A DNA stretch of 64,000 nt from NCBI GenBank assembly GCA_003220535.1, contig QHSU01000055.1:1-64000 (forward strand), written 5' to 3'. The translations under genes and the position numbers were made by a program. The notes below the pieces were generated by a model. That model ran no database searches. It saw only the letters and a program-made list of their open reading frames with translations, and had not been told where the DNA came from. Source of the DNA: Candidatus Rokuibacteriota bacterium (GTDB taxonomy: Bacteria > Methylomirabilota > Methylomirabilia > Rokubacteriales > CSP1-6). Positions 1 to 8,568 of this stretch are shown piece by piece (the stretch's first letter is position 1; each line of letters opens with the position of its first letter).

Positions 1-152
1 TCACCGCGTATCATGTCCTGGCGCGACAGACCACGTATCAAGAACTCGGTGCCGACTACTTCGATCGCCGGCACGGGGAACGAGTCACTCGGCGGGCTGT
101 CCAACTGCTCGAGCGCCAGGGGTACCGCGTGACGCTCGAACGGGCGGCGTGA
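1..152 (+). mobile_element. IS110-type transposase, C-terminal fragment cut by the window edge
   Basis: An open frame entering from the left edge (read from base 3) gives 49 residues and a TGA stop at 150-152. It carries TTYQELGADYF and ERVTRRAVQLLERQGY, which resemble the C-terminal tail that follows the Transposase_20 domain of IS110/IS116/IS902-family transposases. IS110 elements usually lack terminal inverted repeats, and none is seen between the stop and the next gene. Only the tail is visible, so intactness cannot be judged. The family call rests on recall of that tail. Confidence 0.6.
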
Positions 153-208
153 GGGCGAGGGCTGCCATCGGGATTTTCTGAGCAATAGTAGAGGGTATGA
201 ACTGAGTC

Positions 209-1696
209 TCAGAGGTAGACGCGCTCGGCGCGACGGATGGCGCGGTAGCGCTCGAACGTCGCCCGCTCGTCTTCGAGGCCCAGGACCGACCGGAGGCTGC
301 TGCCCCGGAACGTGTGCCGAAGCATGTTGATCCCGTGGCGCAGGCCGAAGAAAGGCGTGTGGACCAGGGCCGCGGGGAGATGCCGCAACTTGATCCACCG
401 GTCGGCCCGCCAGCGCAAGAACTCGATCTCGTCCCCCTCCAGATGCTCGGTCCGGACCACGGCCGTCGTGCCGTCGTAGTCCTCGAGCCGTTCGTTGATG
501 ATGAGCCCCTGCTCCTGGAACGCCTTCGTCATCGGTGTCCGGGGATAGGGTGTGGGATGCTGGATGTACGGGACGTCGACGTACCGGCGAGCGAAGGCCA
601 GGTTGGCCTCGATCGACGCGCGGGTGTCCCCGGGGTTGCCCACGATCAGCCCGCCCACGACGTACATCTTGTTTCGATGCAGGCAGTCGATGGCCTTCAC
701 CGCCGCGTTGCCGCCACGCGAATCGTCCCCGCGCTGGCGGTTCTTGGCGTCGGCGCGGAGAAACTCGAGATCCTCGTCGAGGATGTTCTCGATGCCGAGG
801 AAGACGTACCGGAAGCCGGCCCGACGCATGAGCGGGGCGAGCGTCGCGCCGTGATTGGCGATGGCCGAGGTCATCGCCTGCACGATGTAGTCGAGGTCGT
901 CGACGCCCGCCGCGATGATCGCGCGGCACAGCGCCTCGAACCGCCGCACGTTCAACGTGATGTTGTCGTCGACGAGGAAGATCGTCCGGGCCCCGTGCGC
1001 CCGGGCGTCGCGGATGTCCGCGATCACGCGGTCCAGGGCGTAGGTGTGGAAATTGCGGCCGCGCATCTCGATGATCGAGCAGAAGCTGCAATCGAACGTG
1101 CACCCCCGCGAGGTTTCCACGACGTCGACCTGGCGACCGATCATCGTGTAGCCGCGGAGGACGCGCGCGGCGCGATCGGGCAAGCGGATCTGGCCGTCGT
1201 CGAGCCCACTCACCGCGCGCGCCGCGTTGTGCACGAAACGGTCGCCACATCGGTAGGACAAGCCGGCCACGCTGGCGAAGTCCGATCCGTGCTCGATGGC
1301 GCGCACGAGCTCGCGAAACGTCAGCTCACCCTCGCCGCACACGAGGAAATCGACGTCGGCCTCGGTGTAGGCGTCCGGGGCCAGGCTGGCGTCGTACCCG
1401 CCGACGACCACGCGGATCCCGCGCCGGAGGCGGCGGAGCAGCTGAGTGATTCGAAGCGCGGTCCGTCGCTGGAAGGTCATCACCGAGAGTCCCACCACGT
1501 CCGGCTGGATGTCCCGAACGAGGCGCTCGAGCGTCTCCGGCACGCGGCGCTGGACGAGGATCAGATCGGCGATCGCCACCCGGTGGTGGGGATCGACGTT
1601 GCCCGCGAGCGAGGCCAGCGCCCCGTTGGGCATCCGAATGGCCACCGCCGGCATGTGCTCGAACGAGTCGGGCATCGATAGCAGCAGAATGTTCAT
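209..1696 (-). CDS. B12-binding-domain radical SAM protein
   Basis: A 495-residue protein. Residues about 1-150 resemble a cobalamin-binding Rossmann fold (VVGLSVMTF, VVVGGYDASLAPDAY, DFLVCGEGE), but the classical DxHxxG cobalamin motif is not obvious. The radical SAM cluster motif CxxxCxxC is C199, C203, C206 in ETSRGCTFDCSFC. The rest fits a TIM barrel (FLVDDNITLN, FLGIENI, GLIVGNPGDT). The family does radical chemistry such as methylation or ring formation; the substrate is unknown. The ATG at 1696 overlaps the stop of the upstream acyl-CoA dehydrogenase gene as ATGA, which fixes the start and implies translational coupling. Longer upstream reading in this frame is a shadow. Confidence 0.85.
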   Translation of the reverse strand: MNILLLSMPDSFEHMPAVAIRMPNGALASLAGNVDPHHRVAIADLILVQRRVPETLERLVRDIQPDVVGLSVMTFQRRTALRITQLLRRLRRGIRVVVGGYDASLAPDAYTEADVDFLVCGEGELTFRELVRAIEHGSDFASVAGLSYRCGDRFVHNAARAVSGLDDGQIRLPDRAARVLRGYTMIGRQVDVVETSRGCTFDCSFCSIIEMRGRNFHTYALDRVIADIRDARAHGARTIFLVDDNITLNVRRFEALCRAIIAAGVDDLDYIVQAMTSAIANHGATLAPLMRRAGFRYVFLGIENILDEDLEFLRADAKNRQRGDDSRGGNAAVKAIDCLHRNKMYVVGGLIVGNPGDTRASIEANLAFARRYVDVPYIQHPTPYPRTPMTKAFQEQGLIINERLEDYDGTTAVVRTEHLEGDEIEFLRWRADRWIKLRHLPAALVHTPFFGLRHGINMLRHTFRGSSLRSVLGLEDERATFERYRAIRRAERVYL

Positions 1697-2829
1697 CGTC
1701 GCGACTGACCGACCGACGAGCTCTGCAGCCCGATCGCGCGCGCCACGGTGTCCAGATGAAGCTGCGCATCGCCGAATTCGAGGCTCGCCGCCTGGATGCG
1801 CTTGTGGACGAGGTGCAGCGGGTGCTCCTCGCAGTAGCTGATGGCGCCGAAGATCTGATGACCGCGACGCGCCACCGCCAGGCACGCCCGGCCCGCGTAC
1901 GCCTTGGCCAGGGCCGCGTCGAGCTCGGCGGGTTGCCCCTCCGCCATCTTCCAGGCCGCTGCGTAGAGGAGCGCGCGCGAGGCGTCGACGTCGCGCACGA
2001 GGTCCGCGCACGAGTGCTGGATGGCCTGGTAGCCGCCGATCGGCCGTCCGCCCTGGACGCGCGTCTTGGCGTGCTCGACCGCGAGCTCGAGCACGCGCTG
2101 CGCGCCGCCCACCATCTCGGCCGTCCGCGCGAGCGCGCCCGCCCGCAGCGCCGGAGCCAGGAGATCCGGAGCGCCGCCGACCGGGCCGAGCAGATCGTCC
2201 AGGTGGACGTCCGCGCCATCGAAGGTCACCTCGAAGAGCTTCTCACCGCTGATCGTGTCGAGCGGCAGCCGCGCGATGCCGGGCCGGTCCGTGGGCACGA
2301 GGAGCAGCGTCGGATCGGCGCCAACCCGCACGGCGACGACGAGATCGTCGGCGACGTGGGCATCCTTGACGAAGAGCTTGCGGCCGCGGAGCCGACCGGG
2401 CACGGCGCACTCGAGCGCGACCGCGTCGACATCGAACGAGCCGCTCTCTTCCACGAGCGCGAGGCTCGCGATGCGCTCGCCCCCGGCCAGCGCGGGGAGC
2501 AGACGCTTCTGCTGGGCCGGGTTGCCGGCCGCGAGCACGAGCGACGTCGCGACCACCGCGCTCGTCACGAACGGTCCCGGCAGGCCGGCGCGCCCCATCT
2601 CCTCGGTCAGCAAGACCACGTCGAGCAGCGAGCCGCCGCTGCCGCCGAGCTCGGGAGGGATCAGCAGTCCCGCCCATCCCAGCTCGGCCATACGGCGCCA
2701 GAGCGGCTCGTCGAAGCCACGCTCGTCGATGGCCAGACGCTGCCCCAACTCGGGCGGACAGTGCTGTCGGAGGAACGCGCGGGCCGTCGAGATCAGGATC
2801 TGTTGAGCCGGCGAGGGGCGGAAGTCCAT
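1693..2829 (-). CDS. Acyl-CoA dehydrogenase family protein, second of a pair
   Basis: 378 residues. An N-terminal helical domain (MDFRPSPAQQILISTARAFL) is followed by the acyl-CoA dehydrogenase middle and C-terminal regions (LGGSGGSLLDVVLLTEEMGRAG; TRVQGGRPIGGYQAIQHSCADL; HQIFGAISYCEEHPLHLVHKR). FAD-dependent alpha,beta-dehydrogenation of an acyl-CoA is the expected chemistry. It starts 1 nt after the stop of another acyl-CoA dehydrogenase gene and overlaps the radical SAM gene downstream by 4 nt. Adjacent unequal pairs like this often form alpha2beta2 heterotetramers, for example those acting on sterol side chains in actinobacteria; that arrangement is inferred here. Confidence 0.9.
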   Translation of the reverse strand: MDFRPSPAQQILISTARAFLRQHCPPELGQRLAIDERGFDEPLWRRMAELGWAGLLIPPELGGSGGSLLDVVLLTEEMGRAGLPGPFVTSAVVATSLVLAAGNPAQQKRLLPALAGGERIASLALVEESGSFDVDAVALECAVPGRLRGRKLFVKDAHVADDLVVAVRVGADPTLLLVPTDRPGIARLPLDTISGEKLFEVTFDGADVHLDDLLGPVGGAPDLLAPALRAGALARTAEMVGGAQRVLELAVEHAKTRVQGGRPIGGYQAIQHSCADLVRDVDASRALLYAAAWKMAEGQPAELDAALAKAYAGRACLAVARRGHQIFGAISYCEEHPLHLVHKRIQAASLEFGDAQLHLDTVARAIGLQSSSVGQSRR

Positions 2830-2830
2830 C

Positions 2831-4042
2831 TCAGCGCGCCTTCGGCTCGGCGGCGACCTTCGGCTCCGCGGCCAGGCCGAGGCCGCGCACGGCGACCGAG
2901 GTGCGGAGGACCTCTGCCGTGCCGCCCGCGATTGTGTGGCCGAGGGTCGTCAGATAGAGGTGCGAGATCTGTCCGCCGAGCTTGGCCCACGGCGAGCCCG
3001 CGCGCAACGGTCCCCACACTCCCAGCAGGTCCATGCCGAGGCGCGCCAGCTTCTGTCCCGTCTCGTCGGCGTAGACCTTTGCCATGGCGGTCTCGTAGGT
3101 CAGGGGCGCACCGTCGCGGATGAGGCACCCCGTGCGGTAGAAGATGAGGCGCAGCGCTGCGATGTCGGCGGCGATCGCGGCGAGCCGCCGCCGCACGACC
3201 GGATCGTGGGCCAGCGGCGCGCCGGCGACGAGCGTCGTGTTCGCATAGTCGACCAGCTGCCGAACCACCCGCTCGAGCGCGGGCGCCTTGTAGAAGCGCC
3301 CCCAGAACCGGTCGGCGTCGAGCCCGTTCAGGAGCGCCTGGAAGCCCTCGCCCGCGGGCCCGAGCATGAGGTCGGCGGGCACGCGCACGTCGTCGAGGAA
3401 CACTTCGTGGTGGTAAACCTCACCGGTCAGGCTCCGGATCGGGCGGATGTCCATGCCCGGCGTCCCGTTCGGGACCACGAACATGCTGAAGCCACGGCTG
3501 CGCCGCGCCTCGCGGCTCGTCCGGGTGAACACGAGCCCATGGGTCGCGATGCCGGCGTGACTCGACCAGATCTTGTGGCCGCGGATCACGTAGTGGTCGC
3601 CGTCGCGCCGCGCTTCCGTCTTGAGCGCCAGCAGATCCGAGCCCGCGTCGGGTTCGCTATAGCCCTGCCAGAACGTCGCCTCGCCGCGGGCGATCGCTGG
3701 CAGCAGCTCCTGACGCAAGCGCTCGGTGCCGTACTCGATGATCGCGTCCGCCGTCTGCCAGCAGCCGGCGAGCGGCCCGAAGGGCGCACCGGCGAGCGCT
3801 AGCTCTTCCATCAAGACGAGCTTCATGAACATCGGCTGCTCTTGGCCGCCGTACGTCCTCGGCCAGCACATGCCGAGCCAGCCCTGCGCGCCGAGGGCCT
3901 TCAAGAACGCGCGCGAGTTCGCGCCCGAGCCGTAGCCCGCGTCCATGCCGTCGACCGCGAACGTCTCGGGTGAGTTCGCGCGGAGGAATCGGCGGATCTC
4001 CTCCGCGAACGCCCGCTCTGCGTCGGTGAAGTCGAAGTTCAT
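2831..4042 (-). CDS. Acyl-CoA dehydrogenase family protein, first of a pair
   Basis: 403 residues starting MNFDFTDAERAFAEEIRRFL. Typical motifs are present: WPRTYGGQEQPMFMKLVLMEEL, YSEPDAGSDLLALKTEA (FAD/substrate-binding stretch), HKIWSSHAG, and the C-terminal GGTAEVLRTSVAVRGLGL. The length is normal for the family. The chosen ATG at 4042 is where homology begins; the longer open frame upstream is not protein-like. It heads a three-gene unit with a second acyl-CoA dehydrogenase and a radical SAM protein. The 132 bp to the divergent oxidoreductase gene must hold promoters for both directions. Confidence 0.9.
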   Translation of the reverse strand: MNFDFTDAERAFAEEIRRFLRANSPETFAVDGMDAGYGSGANSRAFLKALGAQGWLGMCWPRTYGGQEQPMFMKLVLMEELALAGAPFGPLAGCWQTADAIIEYGTERLRQELLPAIARGEATFWQGYSEPDAGSDLLALKTEARRDGDHYVIRGHKIWSSHAGIATHGLVFTRTSREARRSRGFSMFVVPNGTPGMDIRPIRSLTGEVYHHEVFLDDVRVPADLMLGPAGEGFQALLNGLDADRFWGRFYKAPALERVVRQLVDYANTTLVAGAPLAHDPVVRRRLAAIAADIAALRLIFYRTGCLIRDGAPLTYETAMAKVYADETGQKLARLGMDLLGVWGPLRAGSPWAKLGGQISHLYLTTLGHTIAGGTAEVLRTSVAVRGLGLAAEPKVAAEPKAR

Positions 4043-4174
4043 CGGATGCGGCCGCCAGAATAACGCGTTCACTGGACGGCCACCAGCGAGCCCTGCCGTG
4101 CGCGCGGCAGGCCGTCGCGGGGCTGGGGCCCCGCCGGCCGAGGCGCGACTGTGAACTGATGTATGGTGTGACCC

Positions 4175-5125
4175 ATGCGATACGGATTCTATCTCCCGAC
4201 CCGCGGTCAGACGGCGACGCCGGAATCCCTGGAGAGTCTGGTCACGCGCGGCGAAGCCCTCGGATTCGCCTCCGTCATGATCGCCGACCACCTCGTGTTT
4301 CCCGTCAGCATCAAGTCCAGGTACCCGTACACCGTGACGGGTGACTTCCCGGGCCAGGGCGACGTGCTCGATCAGCTCTCGCTGATGGCCTTCGTCGCCG
4401 CCAAGACCACCAGGCTGCGTCTGGTCACGAGCGTAATGATCGTGCCCTACCGCAATCCCGTGCTGACGGCCAAAGCCCTCGCGACTATCGACGTGCTCTC
4501 CAAGGGGCGGGTCACCCTCGGCGTCGGCGTGGGGTGGATGCGTGAGGAGTTCGAAGCGCTGGGCGCGCCGGAGTTCGATCGGCGCGGCGCGGTGACCGAC
4601 GAGTACCTCCGCATCTTCAAGACGCTCTGGACAAAAAGCCCCGCCTCGTTCTCTGGCCGGTTCTACCGCTTCGAGGCGCTACGCTGCCAGCCTCAGCCCG
4701 TGCAGAAGCCGCACCCGCCGATCTGGGTCGGCGGCCACAGCAAGGCGGCCCTGCGCCGGGCGGCCCGGTTCGGCAACGGCTGGCACCCAGTCGGCGCCAA
4801 CGCCGCGGTCCCGCTCCCGCCCGCGGAGCTGCGCGCGCTCCTCGAGGAGCTCTACCGCTTGGCGGAGGCCGAGCGGCGTGATCCCGCGTCGCTCACGATC
4901 TCGTACAAGGCGCCGGTCTACGATGTGAGCCAGACGCAGCTCCGATCGGGCGGGGAGCGTCGGCCGTTCTCGGGCAGTGCGTCGCAAATCACGGACGACA
5001 TCGCCACCTACGCGCATCTCGGCGTGAGCGAGCTCGTATTCGACTTTCGCAGCGAGAGCCTCTCCGAGAGCCTGGAGCGGATGGAGCGCTTCGGCTCCGT
5101 GATCCGAAAGACCGCCGGCGTGTGA
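4175..5125 (+). CDS. LLM-class (luciferase-like, probably F420-dependent) oxidoreductase
   Basis: 316 residues of the bacterial-luciferase TIM-barrel superfamily: MRYGFYLPTRGQ at the N-terminus, LGFASVMIADHLVFP, LVTSVMIVPYRNPVLTAKALAT, SKGRVTLGVGVGWMREEFEALG, and KPHPPIWVGGHSKAALRR. The SKGR...GVGWMREEFEA pattern matches the TIGR03619-type subfamily, members of which are usually F420-dependent. The substrate is unknown. No Shine-Dalgarno is evident; a TATGGT at 4162-4167 lies 7 nt before the ATG, as expected for a leaderless mRNA, but no good -35 is visible. Confidence 0.88.
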   Translation: MRYGFYLPTRGQTATPESLESLVTRGEALGFASVMIADHLVFPVSIKSRYPYTVTGDFPGQGDVLDQLSLMAFVAAKTTRLRLVTSVMIVPYRNPVLTAKALATIDVLSKGRVTLGVGVGWMREEFEALGAPEFDRRGAVTDEYLRIFKTLWTKSPASFSGRFYRFEALRCQPQPVQKPHPPIWVGGHSKAALRRAARFGNGWHPVGANAAVPLPPAELRALLEELYRLAEAERRDPASLTISYKAPVYDVSQTQLRSGGERRPFSGSASQITDDIATYAHLGVSELVFDFRSESLSESLERMERFGSVIRKTAGV

Positions 5126-5149
5126 CGCGGCGGTCGCGCCGGTGCGCGG

Positions 5150-5872
5150 CTAGCCGGGCGCCTTCACGCGGCCTCGATGCTGCAGGGACCGCGCGACCAG
5201 CCAGCAGAGCAATGCCCACGCCAACCCGGCGGACCAGCCAGCCAGCACGTCGGTCGGGTAGTGGACGCCCAGATAGACGCGAGTGACCCCGACGAGCAGC
5301 GCCAGAACGAGCGAAACACCGATGCAATACGTTCTGGTCCGCCGACGGGATGCGAACCGGGCCAGGAGCGCACCCAGCGTGAGGTAGGTCACGACCGCGA
5401 GCATCGAGTGTCCGCTGGGGAAGCTGGCGCTGCCGACACTGACCAGGTGCGGCACGACATCGGGACGGGCGCGGGCGAACCAGAGCTTCAACGCTTCGCT
5501 CAGGAGACCGCCGCCCGCCGACGCGCCGGCGAGCAGCGCGATCTCCGCGTAGCGTCGCTCGAGCGCCAGGTAGCCCACGACGACCACCAGGACGATCACG
5601 AGTACCGTCGTGCCCCCGAGCGCGGTCGCGTCCTTCGCGACCCCGACGAGCCACGGTGGACCGACGGGGCGCTGCGGGTCGTCGGCGCGGCGTAGGAGGC
5701 GGAGCAGCCCTTCGTCGAACTCGCGCATGTCGCCTTCCAGCATCTCGCCGGCGGTCTTCGCGAAGACGAAGAGCGCGAACGCGATGCCGAAGGCGACGAG
5801 CAGGACGACGGCCTCCTGGCGCGTGAGCCAGCGGACGGCGAGCCGGAGCGCTTTCGCCGAAGCCCCAAGCAT
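5150..5872 (-). CDS. PAP2-superfamily membrane phosphatase
   Basis: 240 residues with about five or six hydrophobic segments. The three phosphatase signature blocks are intact: K129xxxxxxR136P137 (KLWFARARPD), S153-G-H (FPSGHSM), and R198xxxxxH204xxxD208 (RVYLGVHYPTD). Such enzymes dephosphorylate lipid phosphates or undecaprenyl pyrophosphate at the outer face of the inner membrane. It is convergent with the oxidoreductase gene (24 bp between stops) and divergent from the amidotransferase-like gene. Confidence 0.92.
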   Translation of the reverse strand: MLGASAKALRLAVRWLTRQEAVVLLVAFGIAFALFVFAKTAGEMLEGDMREFDEGLLRLLRRADDPQRPVGPPWLVGVAKDATALGGTTVLVIVLVVVVGYLALERRYAEIALLAGASAGGGLLSEALKLWFARARPDVVPHLVSVGSASFPSGHSMLAVVTYLTLGALLARFASRRRTRTYCIGVSLVLALLVGVTRVYLGVHYPTDVLAGWSAGLAWALLCWLVARSLQHRGRVKAPG

Positions 5873-5996
5873 CGGGTGTCAGTCGCCGCCGGCCCGAGGC
5901 AGCCTCGCCACGGCGACGCTTCATATCGTACTTCGGATCGCCAGGTGCCGGCCCCCTCCGAAGGCTGTGGTACGCTTCGGCCGAGGTGAACACGCG

Positions 5997-6719
5997 ATGA
6001 CCCAGGCGCGCGTCCAGATCGGTATCGTCGGGGACTTCGACCCCGCGAACAGAACCCACCGGTTCACGAACGAGGCGCTCGAGCACGTCGGGCTTCGCTT
6101 CGAGTGGGTTCCGACGGACGCCCTCGGAGACTCGGACGAGAGGCTGGGGGCGTACGACGGCATCTGGATCGCGCCGGCGAGCCCGTACCGCAGCATGGAC
6201 GGCGCCCTCGCCGCGATCCGCTACGCGCGCGAGCGTGGCGTTCCGCTCGTCGGGACCTGAGGCGGCTTCCAGCACGCGATCGTCGAGTTCGCGCGCAACG
6301 TTCTCGGGTTCCGAGACGCCGACCACGCCGAGACGAGCCCCGACGCCGAGCGGCTGGTCATCACGCCCTTGGCCTGCTCGCTGGTGGGACAGACGCAGCG
6401 GATCGTCCTCGTTCCCCGCACGCTCGCCGCCCGGCTCTACGGATCGACCGACGCCACCGAGGACTACTACTGCAACTACGGCGTGAACCCCGATTATCGC
6501 TTGCGGCTCGAGGCCCACGGCCTTCGGGTGAGCGGCGTGGGCGGGGAGGGCGAGATCCGGATCGTCGAATTGCCCGAGCATCCGTTCTTCGTGGCCACGC
6601 TCTTTCTCCCGCAGGCCCGGTCCACCGCGGCCAACCCCCACCCGCTGCTGGTCGGTTATGCGGCCGCGGTCGCCGCCGGGCGAGATGTTCGGCGACACCT
6701 TTCGCTGGCGCGGCCGTGA
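5997..6719 (+). CDS. CTP-synthase-like class I glutamine amidotransferase with in-frame UGA (candidate selenoprotein)
   Basis: Reading the TGA at 6258-6260 as an amino acid gives one 240-residue protein. It covers the glutamine-amidotransferase half of CTP synthase: IGIVGDFDPANRTHRFTNEAL, IWIAPASPYRSMDGAL, then VGT-U88-GGFQHAIVEFARN, YCNYGVNPDYRL, ELPEHPFFVATLF and PHPLLVGYAA. Position 88 is the nucleophilic Cys of the GTCGGFQHA nucleophile elbow, so UGA probably encodes selenocysteine. RefSeq uses the name 'CTP synthase C-terminal region-related (seleno)protein' for this type of protein (from memory). The reading frame is intact on both sides of the UGA. The third triad residue, usually Glu after HP, appears replaced (LPQA), so activity may differ from true amidotransferases. 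The function is unknown. Confidence 0.8.
6258..6296 (+). promoter_or_regulatory. UGA codon with bacterial SECIS-like hairpin
   Basis: UGA at 6258-6260 is followed after 11 nt by an arm at 6272-6279 (GCACGCGA) that pairs with 6289-6296 (TCGCGCGC) with one A-C mismatch. Beyond a U-U mismatch the helix gains a C-G pair (6281/6287), leaving an apical loop GUCGA. The loop opens with G-U about 22 nt downstream of the UGA. Bacterial SelB-binding SECIS elements typically have a short hairpin right after UGA with G-U in the loop. The fold is judged by eye only. Confidence 0.6.
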
Positions 6720-6733
6720 GGCGCTAGCCCGCG

Positions 6734-7708
6734 CTACGAGTTCAGCCGTCGGCGCAGGAAGCCGAGCAGCCCCTGCGGCAGGAAGATGATCATGATGATG
6801 AAGATGATGCCGAGCGGGATGAGGTAGTACTCGGTCAGGAAGCGCGAGAGCCCCTCGCGCAAGAGCAGGAAGAACGCGGCGCCCGCGAACGGCCCCACCA
6901 GCGTGCCCATCCCGCCCATCACGTTGAAGATCACGACCTCGCCCGACACGACGAAGAAGACGAAGTCGGGCGCGGCGAACTTGTTCTGGATGGCGTAGAG
7001 CACGCCCGCCAGCCCCGCGAAGAGCCCCGACAGCATGACGGCCACGATCTTGTAGCGCTCGACGTGATAGCCGATCGCGCGCGTGCGCGGCTCGTTTTCG
7101 CGGATCGACTGCAGCACCATGCCGAACGGCGACTGGGTGATCCGCCGGACCAGCAGGTAAGAAAGCACCACCACCGCCAGCACGAACCAGTGAAAGGTCA
7201 CGGGGGTGAAGCGGTCGCTCCAGAGGCCGGGGATGGTCAGGCGCGGCTGGCTGAAGGTGAGGCCGTTCTCGCCGCCCGTGACGTCCGTCCAGGTGAAGAT
7301 GATGACGTAGAAAATCTGCGAGAAGACGAGGGTCGAGATCGCGAAGTAGATGTCGCGCAGGCGCGTCGCGAAGTAGGCGACGAAGACGGCCGCGCCGCCG
7401 GCGGCGACCAGGCCGTAGAGCACGGCGAGCGAGAGGCTCGGCGGCTTCACCATGAGCAGCGCGGCGGCGGCGCCGTACATGCCGAGACCGAAGAACGCCG
7501 AGTGCCCGAACGAGACCATGCCGGTGTAGCCGATCAGGATGTCCGAGGACATCGCCAGGAGCCCCCAGATCAAGATCTCCGTGGCGAAGCGCTGCCAGAA
7601 CGGTGGTAGCACGAGCGGCGCGATCACCAGGAGCACGACCACGCCGGTGAACCCGAGCCAGTAGCCGACAGCAGGTGGCCTCGGCCGCGCAGCCGGCGTC
7701 GCGGTCAT
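6734..7708 (-). CDS. livM: Branched-chain amino acid-type ABC transporter permease LivM
   Basis: 324 residues, highly hydrophobic with about nine membrane segments. The LivM hallmark ILIGYTGMVSFGHSAFFGLGMYGAA is near residue 60-80 and the EAA-like loop near IRENEPRTRAIGYHVERYKI. It begins with an ATG overlapping the livH stop (ATGA), so the preceding in-frame open stretch is not part of it. It is the last gene of the livKGFHM cluster and forms the inner-membrane channel with LivH. Substrates of this family extend beyond Leu/Ile/Val to amides, urea and aromatic acids, so the substrate is open. Confidence 0.93.
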   Translation of the reverse strand: MTATPAARPRPPAVGYWLGFTGVVVLLVIAPLVLPPFWQRFATEILIWGLLAMSSDILIGYTGMVSFGHSAFFGLGMYGAAAALLMVKPPSLSLAVLYGLVAAGGAAVFVAYFATRLRDIYFAISTLVFSQIFYVIIFTWTDVTGGENGLTFSQPRLTIPGLWSDRFTPVTFHWFVLAVVVLSYLLVRRITQSPFGMVLQSIRENEPRTRAIGYHVERYKIVAVMLSGLFAGLAGVLYAIQNKFAAPDFVFFVVSGEVVIFNVMGGMGTLVGPFAGAAFFLLLREGLSRFLTEYYLIPLGIIFIIMIIFLPQGLLGFLRRRLNS

Positions 7709-8565
7709 TTCGGCGTCGGGACGAAGAGCCCGGTGGGCCGGAAGAGCATCGTGAGGACCAGCACGACGAACGAGACGATCACCGCCTGGGCGGGGCTCAC
7801 GACGATCGCGGCGTAGCTCTCGAGGAGGCTGACGAAGATCGAGGCCAGGATCGAGCCGCCGAGGTTGCCCATGCCGCCCACGACGACCACGATGAACGCG
7901 CGGAGCGTGAAGTCGAAGCCCATCGTCTGGGTGACCCCGGCGAACGGACCGAAGAGCACGCCGCTCGCCGCCGCCATCGCCGAGCCGATGGCGAACACCG
8001 CTGTGTACACCAGCGGCACCGGAATCCCCATGGCCTGAGCCATCACGCGGTCCTGGGTCGTGGCGCGGATCCAGATGCCGTACTTGCCGTATTTCAAGAA
8101 CAGCCACAGACCGCCGATGATCAGGCCGGCCAGGACCGCCGTGGCGACGCGATACCAGGGGTACTGGAGGTGGAAGAGCGTGAAGTCTCCGGGCACCGGC
8201 TCGTTGATCCGGCGCACCGACGGGCCCCATTGCCAGAGCGCGTACTTCTGGATCACGAGCGAGACGCCGAACGTGGCGAGGATTGTCGTCAGCGGGTCGC
8301 GTCCGATGAGGGGCCGCAGCGTCGTGACTTGAAGGATGGCGCCGAGCGCGGCGATGACGACCGCCGCGACGATCAGTGCCAGCCAGTAGTTCCCGGTCAT
8401 GCCCACGACGCTGGCGCCGACGAACGCGCCGAGCATGAGCAGGTCGCCGTGGGCGAAGTTGACGATGTCCATGATCCCGAAGATGAGCGTGAGGCCCGAG
8501 GCGACCATCGCCAGCACCATCCCGTTGACCAGGCCGTGGAGCGTCTGGATGATGATCTGGTCCAT
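7705..8565 (-). CDS. livH: Branched-chain amino acid-type ABC transporter permease LivH
   Basis: 286 residues with about eight membrane segments, starting MDQIIIQTLHGLVNGMVLAMVASGLTLIFG. The LivH signature GIMDIVNFAHGDLLMLGAF is present, as is the cytoplasmic coupling loop (RATTQDRVMAQAMGI). It ends with FRPTGLF, typical for the family. It lies 3 nt after livF and overlaps livM by 4 nt. Confidence 0.94.
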   Translation of the reverse strand: MDQIIIQTLHGLVNGMVLAMVASGLTLIFGIMDIVNFAHGDLLMLGAFVGASVVGMTGNYWLALIVAAVVIAALGAILQVTTLRPLIGRDPLTTILATFGVSLVIQKYALWQWGPSVRRINEPVPGDFTLFHLQYPWYRVATAVLAGLIIGGLWLFLKYGKYGIWIRATTQDRVMAQAMGIPVPLVYTAVFAIGSAMAAASGVLFGPFAGVTQTMGFDFTLRAFIVVVVGGMGNLGGSILASIFVSLLESYAAIVVSPAQAVIVSFVVLVLTMLFRPTGLFVPTPK

Positions 8566-8568
8566 GAC

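Noticed and set aside
314..1681. 455-codon plus-strand open frame opposite the radical SAM gene
   Set aside because: The minus strand has the CxxxCxxC radical SAM motif and coupling to its neighbour; the plus-strand translation has no recognisable features.
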